Origin: Spongospora subterranea f. sp. subterranea
Lineage: Eukaryota > Endomyxa: Phytomyxea > Phytomyxea > Plasmodiophorida
Reading direction: 5' to 3'
Length of the DNA stretch: 64,000 nucleotides
Assembly (NCBI GenBank): GCA_049724395.1
Contig: JAUGWO010000258.1
Location: forward strand, 1 to 64,000
How positions within the stretch are numbered: position 1 is the first letter of the stretch; every line of letters begins with the position of its first letter. Shown one piece after another: positions 44,880-55,256 of this stretch. The notes beneath the pieces are model-generated. The model was not told the origin of the DNA. It searched no databases and saw nothing but the letters and a program-made list of their open reading frames with translations. Position numbers and translations under genes: made by a program.

Positions 44880-45250
44880 ATCACTCTTGCTAAAAATATT
44901 GAATCGATTGGGAATAGAGCCATATCTAACACTGTTAATTGATAATTGGTTAATGAATCGAATGTGCGAAGTCCAAATTTTCGAAGTGTGCAGTCATTAC
45001 ATAATGAGCAGAATAATGGAATTCCACAAGGGTCCAGTATTAGTGCTCTACTGTGGATATTGTAGATCAATAATGCACCTTTGAATATGAACAACAGCAA
45101 CGCATATCTTGACGACACTACATCATTCGCAAAATACAAAAAGTACTCTACTACATCATCAAATCATTTTTTGCCCACCGACCAACTCCACTCAAACGGG
45201 CCTTTCCAGCCTTTATTCAATTTGAATGAAGGTCACGCCTTTGGAGTCCG
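44880..45250 (+). pseudogene. LINE (non-LTR) reverse transcriptase fragment, left arm
   Basis: LGIEPYLTLLIDNWLMNR, then in another frame NNGIPQGSSISALLWIL and, after a TAG, AYLDDTTSFAKY. GIPQGS and the Y-x-DD box are the RT motifs 4 and 5 of LINEs; the NWL-x-NR segment before them is typical too. About 120 residues remain with two or three lesions. The clade (Jockey/CR1-like?) cannot be fixed from this. Confidence 0.75.
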
Positions 45251-45800
45251 GTCGCGAACAGACAGGTTGTACTTTGATCCATCTGGACGTGGCAATATGT
45301 AATCAACGCCCGCGATCGACGAAGGCAAATTAGATACTTGTAATTCCGAACGAAGCGGCAGCCGAGTTCGGGTATGGTCGAGTTGCAATACAATTCATTC
45401 GCAATCCAGGTAGTGACGAGGTTCACGTCGTAAGGATTCGAGAAGGACAATGGGATGACATTATGATGATGGGCGTAGTAATTCCGATATCATCGACGGT
45501 CTGGCGCATGAACTTCCTGTGAATGTCAAACTATTCTAAAGCGCTGGATCAATAACAATGAGATGACTCGTTTAATCGCTTCAATGGCCACTGATCGGGC
45601 AGCCGCCGCCAATACAAAGTCCAACTGACCTAAGATCAAGTCAATCTATCACCTCTTGCGACACCATCGCTACCACCATTCTCTTGAGACGAAAAATGAA
45701 GTATCGAAGAGATTGGCTGATCAGTGTGGTTTTAATTGACTTGACACACGAATATGTGAAAAAATACCAAAGCAATGTATTAGAAAACTGAACTTGAATG
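45251..45800. other. Arm sequence without a recognised gene (left)
   Basis: Matches 49920-50470 inverted. Between the LINE scrap and the 3' end of the secreted-protein gene; no motif seen. Confidence 0.45.
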
Positions 45801-45804
45801 GGGC

Positions 45805-47073
45805 TTAGTTGCTTGGCATGAAATCATCAACCGGAGGGACGGGTCGAGTGGAGAGGTTGGCTCTGAGCGAAGACGGGAAAAGAATGTCACTCGCATTCTC
45901 AATGGCATAATGGTCTTCGTCGGAGACATCCTCGAACTGAGCCGAGACCACACCCTCTTCCCGATCAAATTTCAACGCATCCGTGTTCAGCTGGGAGATG
46001 CCCTTGACCTTGAACACGATGTTGAAGTTGACCGAGGGCGCGATCGTGTTTGAGATCCAGTCTTCGAGATGCATCAACTTGGGTTTTGTTTCCAGGAATG
46101 CCTGTATCAAATCCGCACCAGCGCCTTGGCGAACATCTTCATCGTAGAGGCCCGTCTGTCGAATACATGCGCGCAAGGCCGTATGACTCCAATCGACGAA
46201 GCCGTTTTTCAGCTTCGAGAGCATGTCCTGGGGTAGTTCCTCGTAATTTGGGTGAAACTCGAGGGGTATACGGTCTTCGAGGATGTCGAGGTTGCTGCTG
46301 GGCTTCGAAATATACGCCGGCCTGCCGGGCGGCATCTTCGTCAAGGTCAGGACTTTGCGAGTATCCGGGTCGTACAGCCAAGCTGTCCCGCCGATGTTGA
46401 AAGTCGCACCCGGATAGAACGAAAAAAGGTCTCCGCATTGGTTTGCGACCATTAGCAGCTGATCTCTCTGCTGGTCGAAGATGAAATCGGCAGGCCATTC
46501 GGCTGGGACGCAATTGGTGAGGTCTCCATTCTGGAGCGTGCGGTGGCCATTGGTACCGTATTCCTGGAACGCAATTTGGAACGAGTTTGGACACGGTCGA
46601 TAAATTCCATCCATATTGAATGTCTTGGCCTGTTGTCTCACGGCCAAAGTTCGGATCCTCTGCGAGTTGAACACGGCCTGGGTAAGTGAATGCAAGTCCT
46701 TGTCTTCAGGCATAAACATGATCTCGACGTCACCGATCGTCGCGACCTGGGGTATAATGGAATACGGGCAATTACGATATGGCCTGGACTCCAGAAGAAC
46801 CTGTTGGTAGAGTTCTTCAGACAGTTCCTTCATCGATATTATTATGTTACATTGCCAGTCAATGTGAATATTCTTAAGCATGACAAAATGCTTGATGGGG
46901 CGAGGTTCTATGCCGATGGGCTCGGCTTGCCATCCTTTGAGCTCTGCGTTCCGCACGGGGTTGCTGTAGAAGTCGGAGGGCGCGTACTTAACCAAGGGTT
47001 GATGCAGGACGACCGACAAGACATGGGGAGCGAAGGCCAGTACCAGCAGAGGTAGCAACAACCAACTTGTCAT
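45805..47073 (-). CDS. Secreted protein of unknown function, 422 aa (left-arm copy)
   Basis: An uninterrupted frame from ATG 47073 to the stop at 45805. The N-terminus is a textbook signal peptide: MTSWLLLPLLVLAFAPHVLS, with cleavage expected near residue 20. The mature part of about 400 residues has at least six Cys (in DWQCN, YRNCP, YRPCP, LTNCV, NQCGD, RACIR) that could pair. It has N-glycosylation sites such as NAS and NLS near the C-terminus, and no second membrane segment. No intron is evident. I do not recognise the family. Secretion outside the cell is the only functional inference. The identical partner at 48647-49915 is transcribed divergently, with the minisatellite and MITE of each arm lying upstream of the start, so they would share the palindrome centre as promoter region. 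Confidence 0.85.
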   Translation of the reverse strand: MTSWLLLPLLVLAFAPHVLSVVLHQPLVKYAPSDFYSNPVRNAELKGWQAEPIGIEPRPIKHFVMLKNIHIDWQCNIIISMKELSEELYQQVLLESRPYRNCPYSIIPQVATIGDVEIMFMPEDKDLHSLTQAVFNSQRIRTLAVRQQAKTFNMDGIYRPCPNSFQIAFQEYGTNGHRTLQNGDLTNCVPAEWPADFIFDQQRDQLLMVANQCGDLFSFYPGATFNIGGTAWLYDPDTRKVLTLTKMPPGRPAYISKPSSNLDILEDRIPLEFHPNYEELPQDMLSKLKNGFVDWSHTALRACIRQTGLYDEDVRQGAGADLIQAFLETKPKLMHLEDWISNTIAPSVNFNIVFKVKGISQLNTDALKFDREEGVVSAQFEDVSDEDHYAIENASDILFPSSLRANLSTRPVPPVDDFMPSN

Positions 47074-47207
47074 GATTGCGAACGATCAAAATGTGGAATG
47101 AAGACCCGAGTCATTTGGGTTACGGCTATCAACCGCCAACCGCATGGGTCTAAGCATGAGTCCCGAGATATTTTTAGACGTAACGGATTTTACGCGACTG
47201 TGTGCAG

Positions 47208-47545
47208 TCGGAATCGGGCAATTGGCAAGTCATTGCATCGCCGTCGCTGACGCGGAATCCATCGGGCGACAGTGTGTACTGTGTAGTCGGAAACGCGACA
47301 GTGTGTACTGTGTAGTCGGAAACGGGCAATTGGCAAATCATTGCATCGCCGTCGTTGACGCGGAATCCATCGGGCGACAGTGTGTACTGTGTAGTCGGAA
47401 ACGCGACAGTGTGTACTGTGTAGTCGGAAACGGGCAATTGGCAAGTCATTGCATCGCCGTCGTTGACGCGGAATCCATCGGGCGACAGTGTGTACTGTGT
47501 AGTCGGAAACGGGCAATTGGCAAGTCATTGCATCGCCGTCTCTGA
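47208..47545. repeat. 108-bp minisatellite (79+29 bp), left arm
   Basis: A 79-bp block with GGGCAATTGGCAAGTCATTG and GACGCGGAATCCATCGGGCG alternates with a 29-bp block GTCGGAAACGCGACAGTGTG. About three and a half units, about 135 bp upstream of the ATG of the secreted-protein gene. Confidence 0.93.
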
Positions 47546-47652
47546 CGCGGAATCCACAGCTGTCGGTTGGGTCACAGTACTGTAGCGATCAGCTTGAACC
47601 GACAATTTCAAACCCTAGTACACTGAGATTACAGTAGTATGCAATGAAGATT

Positions 47653-47770
47653 ATCGTGCACACAGAACTGTGCCTGATTTTGTGATAAACTAAATGTAAA
47701 AAACAGTAACTGCTTTGAAGTTTTTACAAGTCGTTTATTACAGAACCAGGGACAGTTCTGTGTGCACGAT
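47653..47770. mobile_element. 118-bp MITE, left arm
   Basis: ATCGTGCACACAGAACTGTG at the left is mirrored by CAGTTCTGTGTGCACGAT at the right; the imperfect ends are about 39 bp. The right-arm copy (47931-48066) is 18 nt longer in the middle. Confidence 0.75.
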
Positions 47771-47814
47771 ATTTTTTCATGGGATACTCAATTTGTCTTT
47801 GATTAAGGAATATA

Positions 47815-47886
47815 CCGTTCTTCTCCCGGTATGCGTCCATGTACCTGAATAATTTCCTAGCGAAACGCCTCATCGTTGCTACTGAG
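47815..47886. other. 72-bp spacer at the palindrome centre
   Basis: Unique sequence between GATTAAGGAATATA (ending 47814) and its reverse complement (starting 47887). Confidence 0.93.
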
Positions 47887-47930
47887 TATATTCCTTAATC
47901 AAAGACAAATTGAGTATCCCATGAAAAAAT

Positions 47931-48066
47931 ATCGTGCACACAGAACTGTCCCTGGTTCTGTAATAAACGACTTGTAAAAACTTCGTCAATGATTTTATCA
48001 AAAAAGCAGTTACTGTTTTTTACATTTAGTTTATCACAAAATCAGGCACAGTTCTGTGTGCACGAT
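47931..48066. mobile_element. 136-bp MITE, right arm
   Basis: Inverted partner of 47653-47770, with an extra block containing TCAATGATTTTATCA. Confidence 0.75.
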
Positions 48067-48173
48067 AATCTTCATTGCATACTACTGTAATCTCAGTGTA
48101 CTAGGGTTTGAAATTGTCGGTTCAAGCTGATCGCTACAGTACTGTGACCCAACCGACAGCTGTGGATTCCGCG

Positions 48174-48530
48174 TCAGAGACGGCGATGCAATGACTTGCC
48201 AATTGCCCGTTTCCGACTACACAGTACACACTGTCGCCCGATGGATTCCGCGTCAACGACGGCGATGCAATGACTTGCCAATTGCCCGTTTCCGACTACA
48301 CAGTACACACTGTCGCGTTTCCGACTACACAGTACACACTGTCGCCCGATGGATTCCGCGTCAACGACGGCGATGCAATGATTTGCCAATTGCCCGTTTC
48401 CGACTACACAGTACACACTGTCGCGTTTCCGACTACACAGTACACACTGTCGCCCGATGGATTCCGCGTCAGCGACGGCGATGCAATGACTTGCCAATTG
48501 CCCGATTCCGACTGCACACAGTCGCGTAAA
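48174..48530. repeat. 108-bp minisatellite, right arm
   Basis: Inverted partner of 47208-47545, with the same alternation of 79- and 29-bp blocks. Confidence 0.93.
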
Positions 48531-48646
48531 ATCCGTTACGTCTAAAAATATCTTCGGGACTCATGCTTAGACCCATGCGGTTGGCGGTTGATAGCCGTAA
48601 CCCAAATGACTCGGGTCTTCATTCCACATTTTGATCGTTCGCAATC

Positions 48647-49915
48647 ATGACAAGTTGGTTGTTGCTACCTCTGCTGGTACTGGCCTTCGCTCCCCATGTC
48701 TTGTCGGTCGTCCTGCATCAACCCTTGGTTAAGTACGCGCCCTCCGACTTCTACAGCAACCCCGTGCGGAACGCAGAGCTCAAAGGATGGCAAGCCGAGC
48801 CCATCGGCATAGAACCTCGCCCCATCAAGCATTTTGTCATGCTTAAGAATATTCACATTGACTGGCAATGTAACATAATAATATCGATGAAGGAACTGTC
48901 TGAAGAACTCTACCAACAGGTTCTTCTGGAGTCCAGGCCATATCGTAATTGCCCGTATTCCATTATACCCCAGGTCGCGACGATCGGTGACGTCGAGATC
49001 ATGTTTATGCCTGAAGACAAGGACTTGCATTCACTTACCCAGGCCGTGTTCAACTCGCAGAGGATCCGAACTTTGGCCGTGAGACAACAGGCCAAGACAT
49101 TCAATATGGATGGAATTTATCGACCGTGTCCAAACTCGTTCCAAATTGCGTTCCAGGAATACGGTACCAATGGCCACCGCACGCTCCAGAATGGAGACCT
49201 CACCAATTGCGTCCCAGCCGAATGGCCTGCCGATTTCATCTTCGACCAGCAGAGAGATCAGCTGCTAATGGTCGCAAACCAATGCGGAGACCTTTTTTCG
49301 TTCTATCCGGGTGCGACTTTCAACATCGGCGGGACAGCTTGGCTGTACGACCCGGATACTCGCAAAGTCCTGACCTTGACGAAGATGCCGCCCGGCAGGC
49401 CGGCGTATATTTCGAAGCCCAGCAGCAACCTCGACATCCTCGAAGACCGTATACCCCTCGAGTTTCACCCAAATTACGAGGAACTACCCCAGGACATGCT
49501 CTCGAAGCTGAAAAACGGCTTCGTCGATTGGAGTCATACGGCCTTGCGCGCATGTATTCGACAGACGGGCCTCTACGATGAAGATGTTCGCCAAGGCGCT
49601 GGTGCGGATTTGATACAGGCATTCCTGGAAACAAAACCCAAGTTGATGCATCTCGAAGACTGGATCTCAAACACGATCGCGCCCTCGGTCAACTTCAACA
49701 TCGTGTTCAAGGTCAAGGGCATCTCCCAGCTGAACACGGATGCGTTGAAATTTGATCGGGAAGAGGGTGTGGTCTCGGCTCAGTTCGAGGATGTCTCCGA
49801 CGAAGACCATTATGCCATTGAGAATGCGAGTGACATTCTTTTCCCGTCTTCGCTCAGAGCCAACCTCTCCACTCGACCCGTCCCTCCGGTTGATGATTTC
49901 ATGCCAAGCAACTAA
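48647..49915 (+). CDS. Secreted protein of unknown function, 422 aa (right-arm copy)
   Basis: The translation is identical in every residue to the left-arm copy, including the signal peptide. Residues 60-110 contain RPIKHFVMLKNIHIDWQC; the middle has WPADFIFDQQRDQLLMVAN and FNIGGTAWLYDPDTRK; the acidic C-terminus ends DDFMPSN. Complete identity means either a very recent duplication, gene conversion between arms, or an assembly artefact. The start is the first Met after a stop and begins the signal peptide, so it is secure. The upstream region (minisatellite, MITE, palindrome centre) is shared with the other copy. Confidence 0.87.
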   Translation: MTSWLLLPLLVLAFAPHVLSVVLHQPLVKYAPSDFYSNPVRNAELKGWQAEPIGIEPRPIKHFVMLKNIHIDWQCNIIISMKELSEELYQQVLLESRPYRNCPYSIIPQVATIGDVEIMFMPEDKDLHSLTQAVFNSQRIRTLAVRQQAKTFNMDGIYRPCPNSFQIAFQEYGTNGHRTLQNGDLTNCVPAEWPADFIFDQQRDQLLMVANQCGDLFSFYPGATFNIGGTAWLYDPDTRKVLTLTKMPPGRPAYISKPSSNLDILEDRIPLEFHPNYEELPQDMLSKLKNGFVDWSHTALRACIRQTGLYDEDVRQGAGADLIQAFLETKPKLMHLEDWISNTIAPSVNFNIVFKVKGISQLNTDALKFDREEGVVSAQFEDVSDEDHYAIENASDILFPSSLRANLSTRPVPPVDDFMPSN

Positions 49916-49919
49916 GCCC

Positions 49920-50470
49920 CATTCAAGTTCAGTTTTCTAATACATTGCTTTGGTATTTTTTCACATATTCGTGTGTCAAGTCAATTAAAACCACACTGAT
50001 CAGCCAATCTCTTCGATACTTCATTTTTCGTCTCAAGAGAATGGTGGTAGCGATGGTGTCGCAAGAGGTGATAGATTGACTTGATCTTAGGTCAGTTGGA
50101 CTTTGTATTGGCGGCGGCTGCCCGATCAGTGGCCATTGAAGCGATTAAACGAGTCATCTCATTGTTATTGATCCAGCGCTTTAGAATAGTTTGACATTCA
50201 CAGGAAAGTTCATGCGCCAGACCGTCGATGATATCGGAATTACTACGCCCATCATCATAATGTCATCCCATTGTCCTTCTCGAATCCTTACGACGTGAAC
50301 CTCGTCACTACCTGGATTGCGAATGAATTGTATTGCAACTCGACCATACCCGAACTCGGCTGCCGCTTCGTTCGGAATTACAAGTATCTAATTTGCCTTC
50401 GTCGATCGCGGGCGTTGATTACATATTGCCACGTCCAGATGGATCAAAGTACAACCTGTCTGTTCGCGAC
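49920..50470. other. Arm sequence without a recognised gene (right)
   Basis: Inverted partner of 45251-45800; nothing recognised. Confidence 0.45.
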
Positions 50471-50834
50471 CGGACTCCAAAGGCGTGATTTTCATTCAAA
50501 TTTGAATAAAGGCTGGAAGGCCCGTTTGAGTGGAGTTGGTCGGTGGGCAATAAATGATTTGATGATGTAGTAGAGTACTTTTTGTATTTTGCGAATGATG
50601 TAGTGTCGTCAAGATATGCGTTGCTGTTGTTCATATTCAAAGGTGCATTATTGATCTACAATATCCACAGTAGAGCACTAATACTGGACCCTTGTGGAAT
50701 TCCATTATTCTGCTCATTATGTAATGACTGCACACTTCGAAAATTTGGACTTCGCACATTCGATTCATTAACCAATTATCAATTAACAGTGTTAGATATG
50801 GCTCTATTCCCAATCGATTCAATATTTTTAGCAA
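50470..50834 (-). pseudogene. LINE reverse transcriptase fragment, right arm
   Basis: Inverted partner of 44880-45250 with the same motifs (LGIEPYLTLLIDNWL, AYLDDTTSFA) and the same lesions, plus a few substitutions, for example HLLPTDQ instead of HFLPTDQ. Confidence 0.75.
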
Positions 50835-51049
50835 GAGTGATCGTTGGACTCAGTGAAAAGTTTTTCATGAATGATTCAGAAGTGTGATTTTGGCTTTTTC
50901 CGAACCAATGCGTGATTTTCGGCATCCAGTCATCGCTGATTGTCTCGACGCTTTTCTCTCTGCTTACCATTGAAAAAAGAAGACCTGCCATCTCCTGTGT
51001 GAGATTTTCTACCGGTCAATTCGCAAAAGGTTATACAGAGAGGGAGATA

Positions 51050-53995
51050 ACTACAAAATATGTAAGCGCGAACACAGTTCCTCAATGACGAGATTCTTTA
51101 GTGAACACAATACCGAATCGTTTGAACCAATCAACCAATTCATCAACGCGTGATCAGCGTTTGTGCAGGGTATGAGTTTGACGAAATTGCTAAAGTCGTC
51201 CTTCAAAACCAAAATATATTGAAAAGATGCCAGCACTTCGGAGACTGTTTGCTAATAAACAGATAGTCGTAGAGGATGACTTTGTTCGGTTGTTCTTTGT
51301 GAATCACATTTCCGAACGACCGCGGAATAATTTTACCTTTCACGCGAAGACAGTGTAAACAGTGCAGAGGGAAATCGTTCACTGTCGAATTCATATTCGG
51401 CCACCAGAAATGCTTGGCGATTGTGGCAAGCGTGGTGGCGTCGGGAACAAGATGAGCTGAAAATCCCATATGGGCGATAACACAAATGCGGACCTGGAAA
51501 GGCTATGTAGGAATCCATATCTGATTGTCGCGGGTCTCCCACGCCAAATCAGTCGCGTCGATGACAAGTTCGGTGTCGTCGTTCAACATGAAAAACACGG
51601 CCATCGTGTGAGCGATGTGAAGAATGAATACAATCTGACTGGGTTCTAACGATTTCAGTACGCGTTGGCCAAACAAAAGATTCGCGGAATTGGCAATCGT
51701 CGAACGAGACGCGGAGACGCTTGACTTTAATGATTACGTCGTCGCCGTTCTGTTTGACGGGGAATCCGTTATGCAATCACACAGTGTGCCCAACCGGTTG
51801 CAAGCCGTACATACCGATGCTATACTGACATCTCTGCGGTTATCAGCTCCTGCACGCCCCGTCGGGTCCCAAGATCAGCCCAGACTTTGACTTCTCCAGC
51901 CGTGTGCTGGATGTCGAAATTATATTGAGAGAGGTGCATTTCCCATCGGGCGAGGCGGTCCTCAGAGTGACGAGAAATTGAAGATGTTCGTGATGTTGGG
52001 TCGAGGATGTAGACCAAGTTACGATGATCGGTAATGATTGTAAATGGTGGCTGGGTCTGGAGGAAATGATTCAAACGATGGACTCCTTCAACGATAGGGA
52101 ATCCCTCTTTCTTTATCGTTGCCCAGCGCAGTTGACTTCTTCAAACGCGCCACTGATAAAAGCCAATGGTTCATGTTGTTGTTTCGAGAATTCTTTGCCA
52201 TATGTCGTTGAGCGGGATCTGTGTAAGGAAAACTGACCAAAAAGCGTTCGAAGCATCAGGAAAGAAGCATAGTCTCCAGTCGTCCTTAACGTGAACCATG
52301 GTTATCAACTTGGTGAGAACTTGCTTGAATTCGGAAAAACATTTGGCATGTTCAGACGTCCACCCCCTTGATCGACAAGATTGGCGCGTCGCAACTGGGT
52401 TAGCTTTTGAATGAATTGATAACTTTTGAGCAGCGGACTAGTAGTTTCTGCAAAGGATCGATCAACTGGGCATAACGTGGTATATTCCCTCGTATTCAGT
52501 TGATGGAGCACAAGAACCGCTGTAAATCCGCTGCAGTAGTCGGGACGTTAAGAGTTGCTAATGCGGATACCATATCTGGGTCGAATGACGTCCCTTCAGC
52601 GGAAATAACGCGACCGCACCATTTTACTGTGTTCTTATAGAGATGACATCGATTCGGATTGAGGTTGATGCCGAAGCGAGCCAAAAGGCCAAGAAGGTTG
52701 TTGAGCAAAAATATATAGTGATTGATGTTTTGGGTATAACCCAACAGGTCATAATAGCCTTTGAAGGCGTCCAGCAAAATATATATATGGATGAGTTACG
52801 TAGGTAATTGAGAAGGATATCTATATGTGGCATCGGCCAGATTGTTCGTTCTGATCGGTTGTTCACATCTTTGGTGTCAATGCATAGACGATGACCACGA
52901 ACGGACGTGTCCTTTTTGTCGATTACCAGGCAAGCGGACGCGGAACGGGCGTGTGGATTGCGGTAGATGAATCCGTTCTGCCGCAGATCGTCGGTGTGCT
53001 TCTGCATGAAATCTTGATGAACTGGTGAATATCGGCGGGCGCGAACACGGTAATGGGGACAGTCTGCTTTGAAATAAATTTTCATAGGCGAGCCCTTTGC
53101 CGGCGGATTGTTGACCAGTTTAGTTCTCCACACGTCTTCGTGTCGATACACGATCTCACGTACACGATCTTTAAACTCGTTCGTCAGTCCTTCGGCTATT
53201 GCACGATCAATCATCATGTCCATTGATTGGTGTACCTCGCTTGTAGATGATTCGCCTATTTCGACCAGGTAAGCGTCGCCGTGTTCGTTTTCGTAGTCGT
53301 CAGGAAACTCCTCTCGCGCGTCGGTGATCATGTTCCGCTTTATACGAAGTCTCGTGTTGATATTATAATCGGCGTCATCGTCGGTCGTGGGTTCTTCCAC
53401 CTTTAGATGATTGTCAGATATATTGTCCAGACACTCGATCAATAACGTATGTGGATCAATGCCCAATACGACATGTTCGGGCTGACCGATCAGAATGATA
53501 TCGTCAGACAGGTCCTGTTCAGTGATATAGCACTGACGTCCCCGTAAACTACATGTTCTGCCGGTCGACGTCGACAACGTCAAATCCAGTTTGACAGTGG
53601 CGACGATTGTGATTGGATTATTGTTGGACGCGTGTTCCGCCCAAAGTAATGGATCATGATATTTCACGCTGATAACTTCGGTCTTCTAAAATTCTCGCAG
53701 CATGCTGAGCGATAAGGTTGTACGAAACAGTTGTCGAGATCGTATCTCCATGAGTTATGTTTGCCGACGCGCACGGTTTGGTCGTCTGTATTACTTGATG
53801 AAGAGAACGATTGATTGCGTTGGCTTGAATACGCGACAGATCCGTCGTGACATTCTGTTGTTTTGTCTTTGGAAAAAATTTGCGAACGCCTCTTGCAATT
53901 GCGAGAACACGCTGGATGGACAAACATTGAACCCAATGATTTCTCTTGCAAACGAGGCAGCCGCCGTCCGGTGGTGCCCGACCTTCATATCTCAT
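51050..53995 (-). mobile_element. Ty3/Gypsy fossil, nearly full pol
   Basis: Minus strand, in order: zinc knuckle of gag near 53950 (CLVCKRNHWVQC), retropepsin region about 53300-53700, RT about 52300-53150 (YRVRARRYSP, then CIDTKDVNNR), RNase H 51820-52090 (FTIITDHRNLVYIL, then RWEMHLSQYNFDIQHTAG), integrase zinc site and core 51050-51480 (HFWWPNM, CLHCLRVKG). RT before integrase is diagnostic of Ty3/Gypsy. Broken, with numerous breaks. Its integrase end lies inside the right palindrome arm. No LTRs identified. Confidence 0.88.
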
Positions 53996-53999
53996 CCGA

Positions 54000-55256
54000 A
54001 TAGCGCCGGGTTAGCGACCTAATGTGTTGTTGTTCCGCCTCTTTCAGAATCAGGTCGAAAGAAGAGTCATTCGTCCTTATTTGCGGTGAGGAGATTCTGG
54101 TCATATTGGATGATTCTTTTTCCCTCGGTACTGTTTCGGGCCGGAAGCTCTAGGTACTTGCACTATATTTTATATTGTTTTTCTCGGCGTACTCCGTTTC
54201 GAGCGCAAACTCTTCAATGTAGCGGTCGAAACATGTGAACATATTCAGACCCCGCGATTCGATGTGTGCCGTTCGCGGAGTCATCATTGTCTCGTTCTTA
54301 ATCTTCTCCTCGAAGACCGCCTTGTCGTTGATACTTGATGTGGTCTGAAGGGATTGTCATATTCTGATATATCTTCAATCCCTTTCAGACTACCTTAAGT
54401 GTCATTGGGAATTGTTGATTCAGAGTAAATTGATGAAACGATTATGGCAATGATTGATCAATTGTCATGAAGTTAACTTGTGAGAATCTGGTGTTAACTT
54501 GTGTCGAGCGAGTCCTGGGGCAGTTCGATAATTGCATGGCCAGCAGCATTGGGTTGTCGACCTCTAACTGGTTTAACCTTTTTTGGCAATAATGTGTTGA
54601 ATCTGTCTCAATGAGAACTGGGCTTCGATGGGCAGACTTTGTTGCAATATATGGAGGTTCATGATGCGTTCCTCAGTTTTTGTCCAGAATTCGTTATCGT
54701 CTGCACGTGAGCCAAGTCCTATCCGTCTAAAATTGAAGATATTGCAACGATAAAGTTGGATATTGATAAACTTTATGAAACTTTATTTATTCAAAGAGTT
54801 GTTGGATACGAGTAATCACGACGAATAGTCCCTCTTTTATGATTGCTGAAACCAGGCAGACATCAATGGTAATCAGGGAATATCGACAATAATGAAGATC
54901 AAACAGGTCCATCAACTAATGGTTAATCGACATATTTACAAACGGTGAATGTTGGTCGACTACCAATGATATCAGTAGACTTCTGTCAGATATACAATAC
55001 TTATCGTTATTTACTTAATCTAATCAAAATGGTGTGTGCTGACAAGTGAAGGAGATGTCGTCGAAAACTATGTGAAAATTTGACCAATGCTTTTAACGAA
55101 TGATCGATCGGGAAGATGGAGTCGGGCTAGGGCAGCGCCGCCGGGCCATTGGACCCAGTCCGGATAATATACGACTGGATAGGAGATGGCGATGGAGTCG
55201 AGGTGGGTTGGGTTACTACTGGCCCTGTATCGCCATGACCCTGGACACTAATCGCC
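54000..55256. other. Unassigned region upstream of UFSP2
   Basis: No gene recognised. A hairpin near 54341-54392 has GTCTGAAGGGATTG mirrored by CAATCCCTTTCAGAC with one extra base. The UFSP2 promoter should lie in the last few hundred bases; no clear motif found. Confidence 0.45.

Larger units (their letters stand above)
44401..47814 (+). repeat. Giant palindrome, left arm (about 3.4 kb)
   Basis: Inverted copy of 47887-51275. From the outside in it holds a piece of Gypsy integrase, a LINE RT fragment, unassigned sequence, the secreted-protein gene (minus strand), a minisatellite and a MITE. The gene part is the same in both arms, giving identical 422-residue products. The outer 1 kb differs by scattered substitutions and small indels. 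Confidence 0.95.
47887..51275 (-). repeat. Giant palindrome, right arm (about 3.4 kb)
   Basis: Inverted copy of 44401-47814. Small differences: an 18-19 nt block in the MITE present only here, and scattered substitutions and indels in the outer third (about 50480-51275). Confidence 0.95.

Noticed and set aside
46139-46594. Second 151-residue frame within the secreted-protein gene (and its mirror at 49126-49581)
   Set aside because: Shadow of the 422-residue gene in another frame; Arg-rich and without a signal or domain.
47144-47545. 133-residue repetitive protein on the minisatellite
   Set aside because: Both strands of the minisatellite are open because its 108-bp unit is a multiple of three; the repeats explain it.
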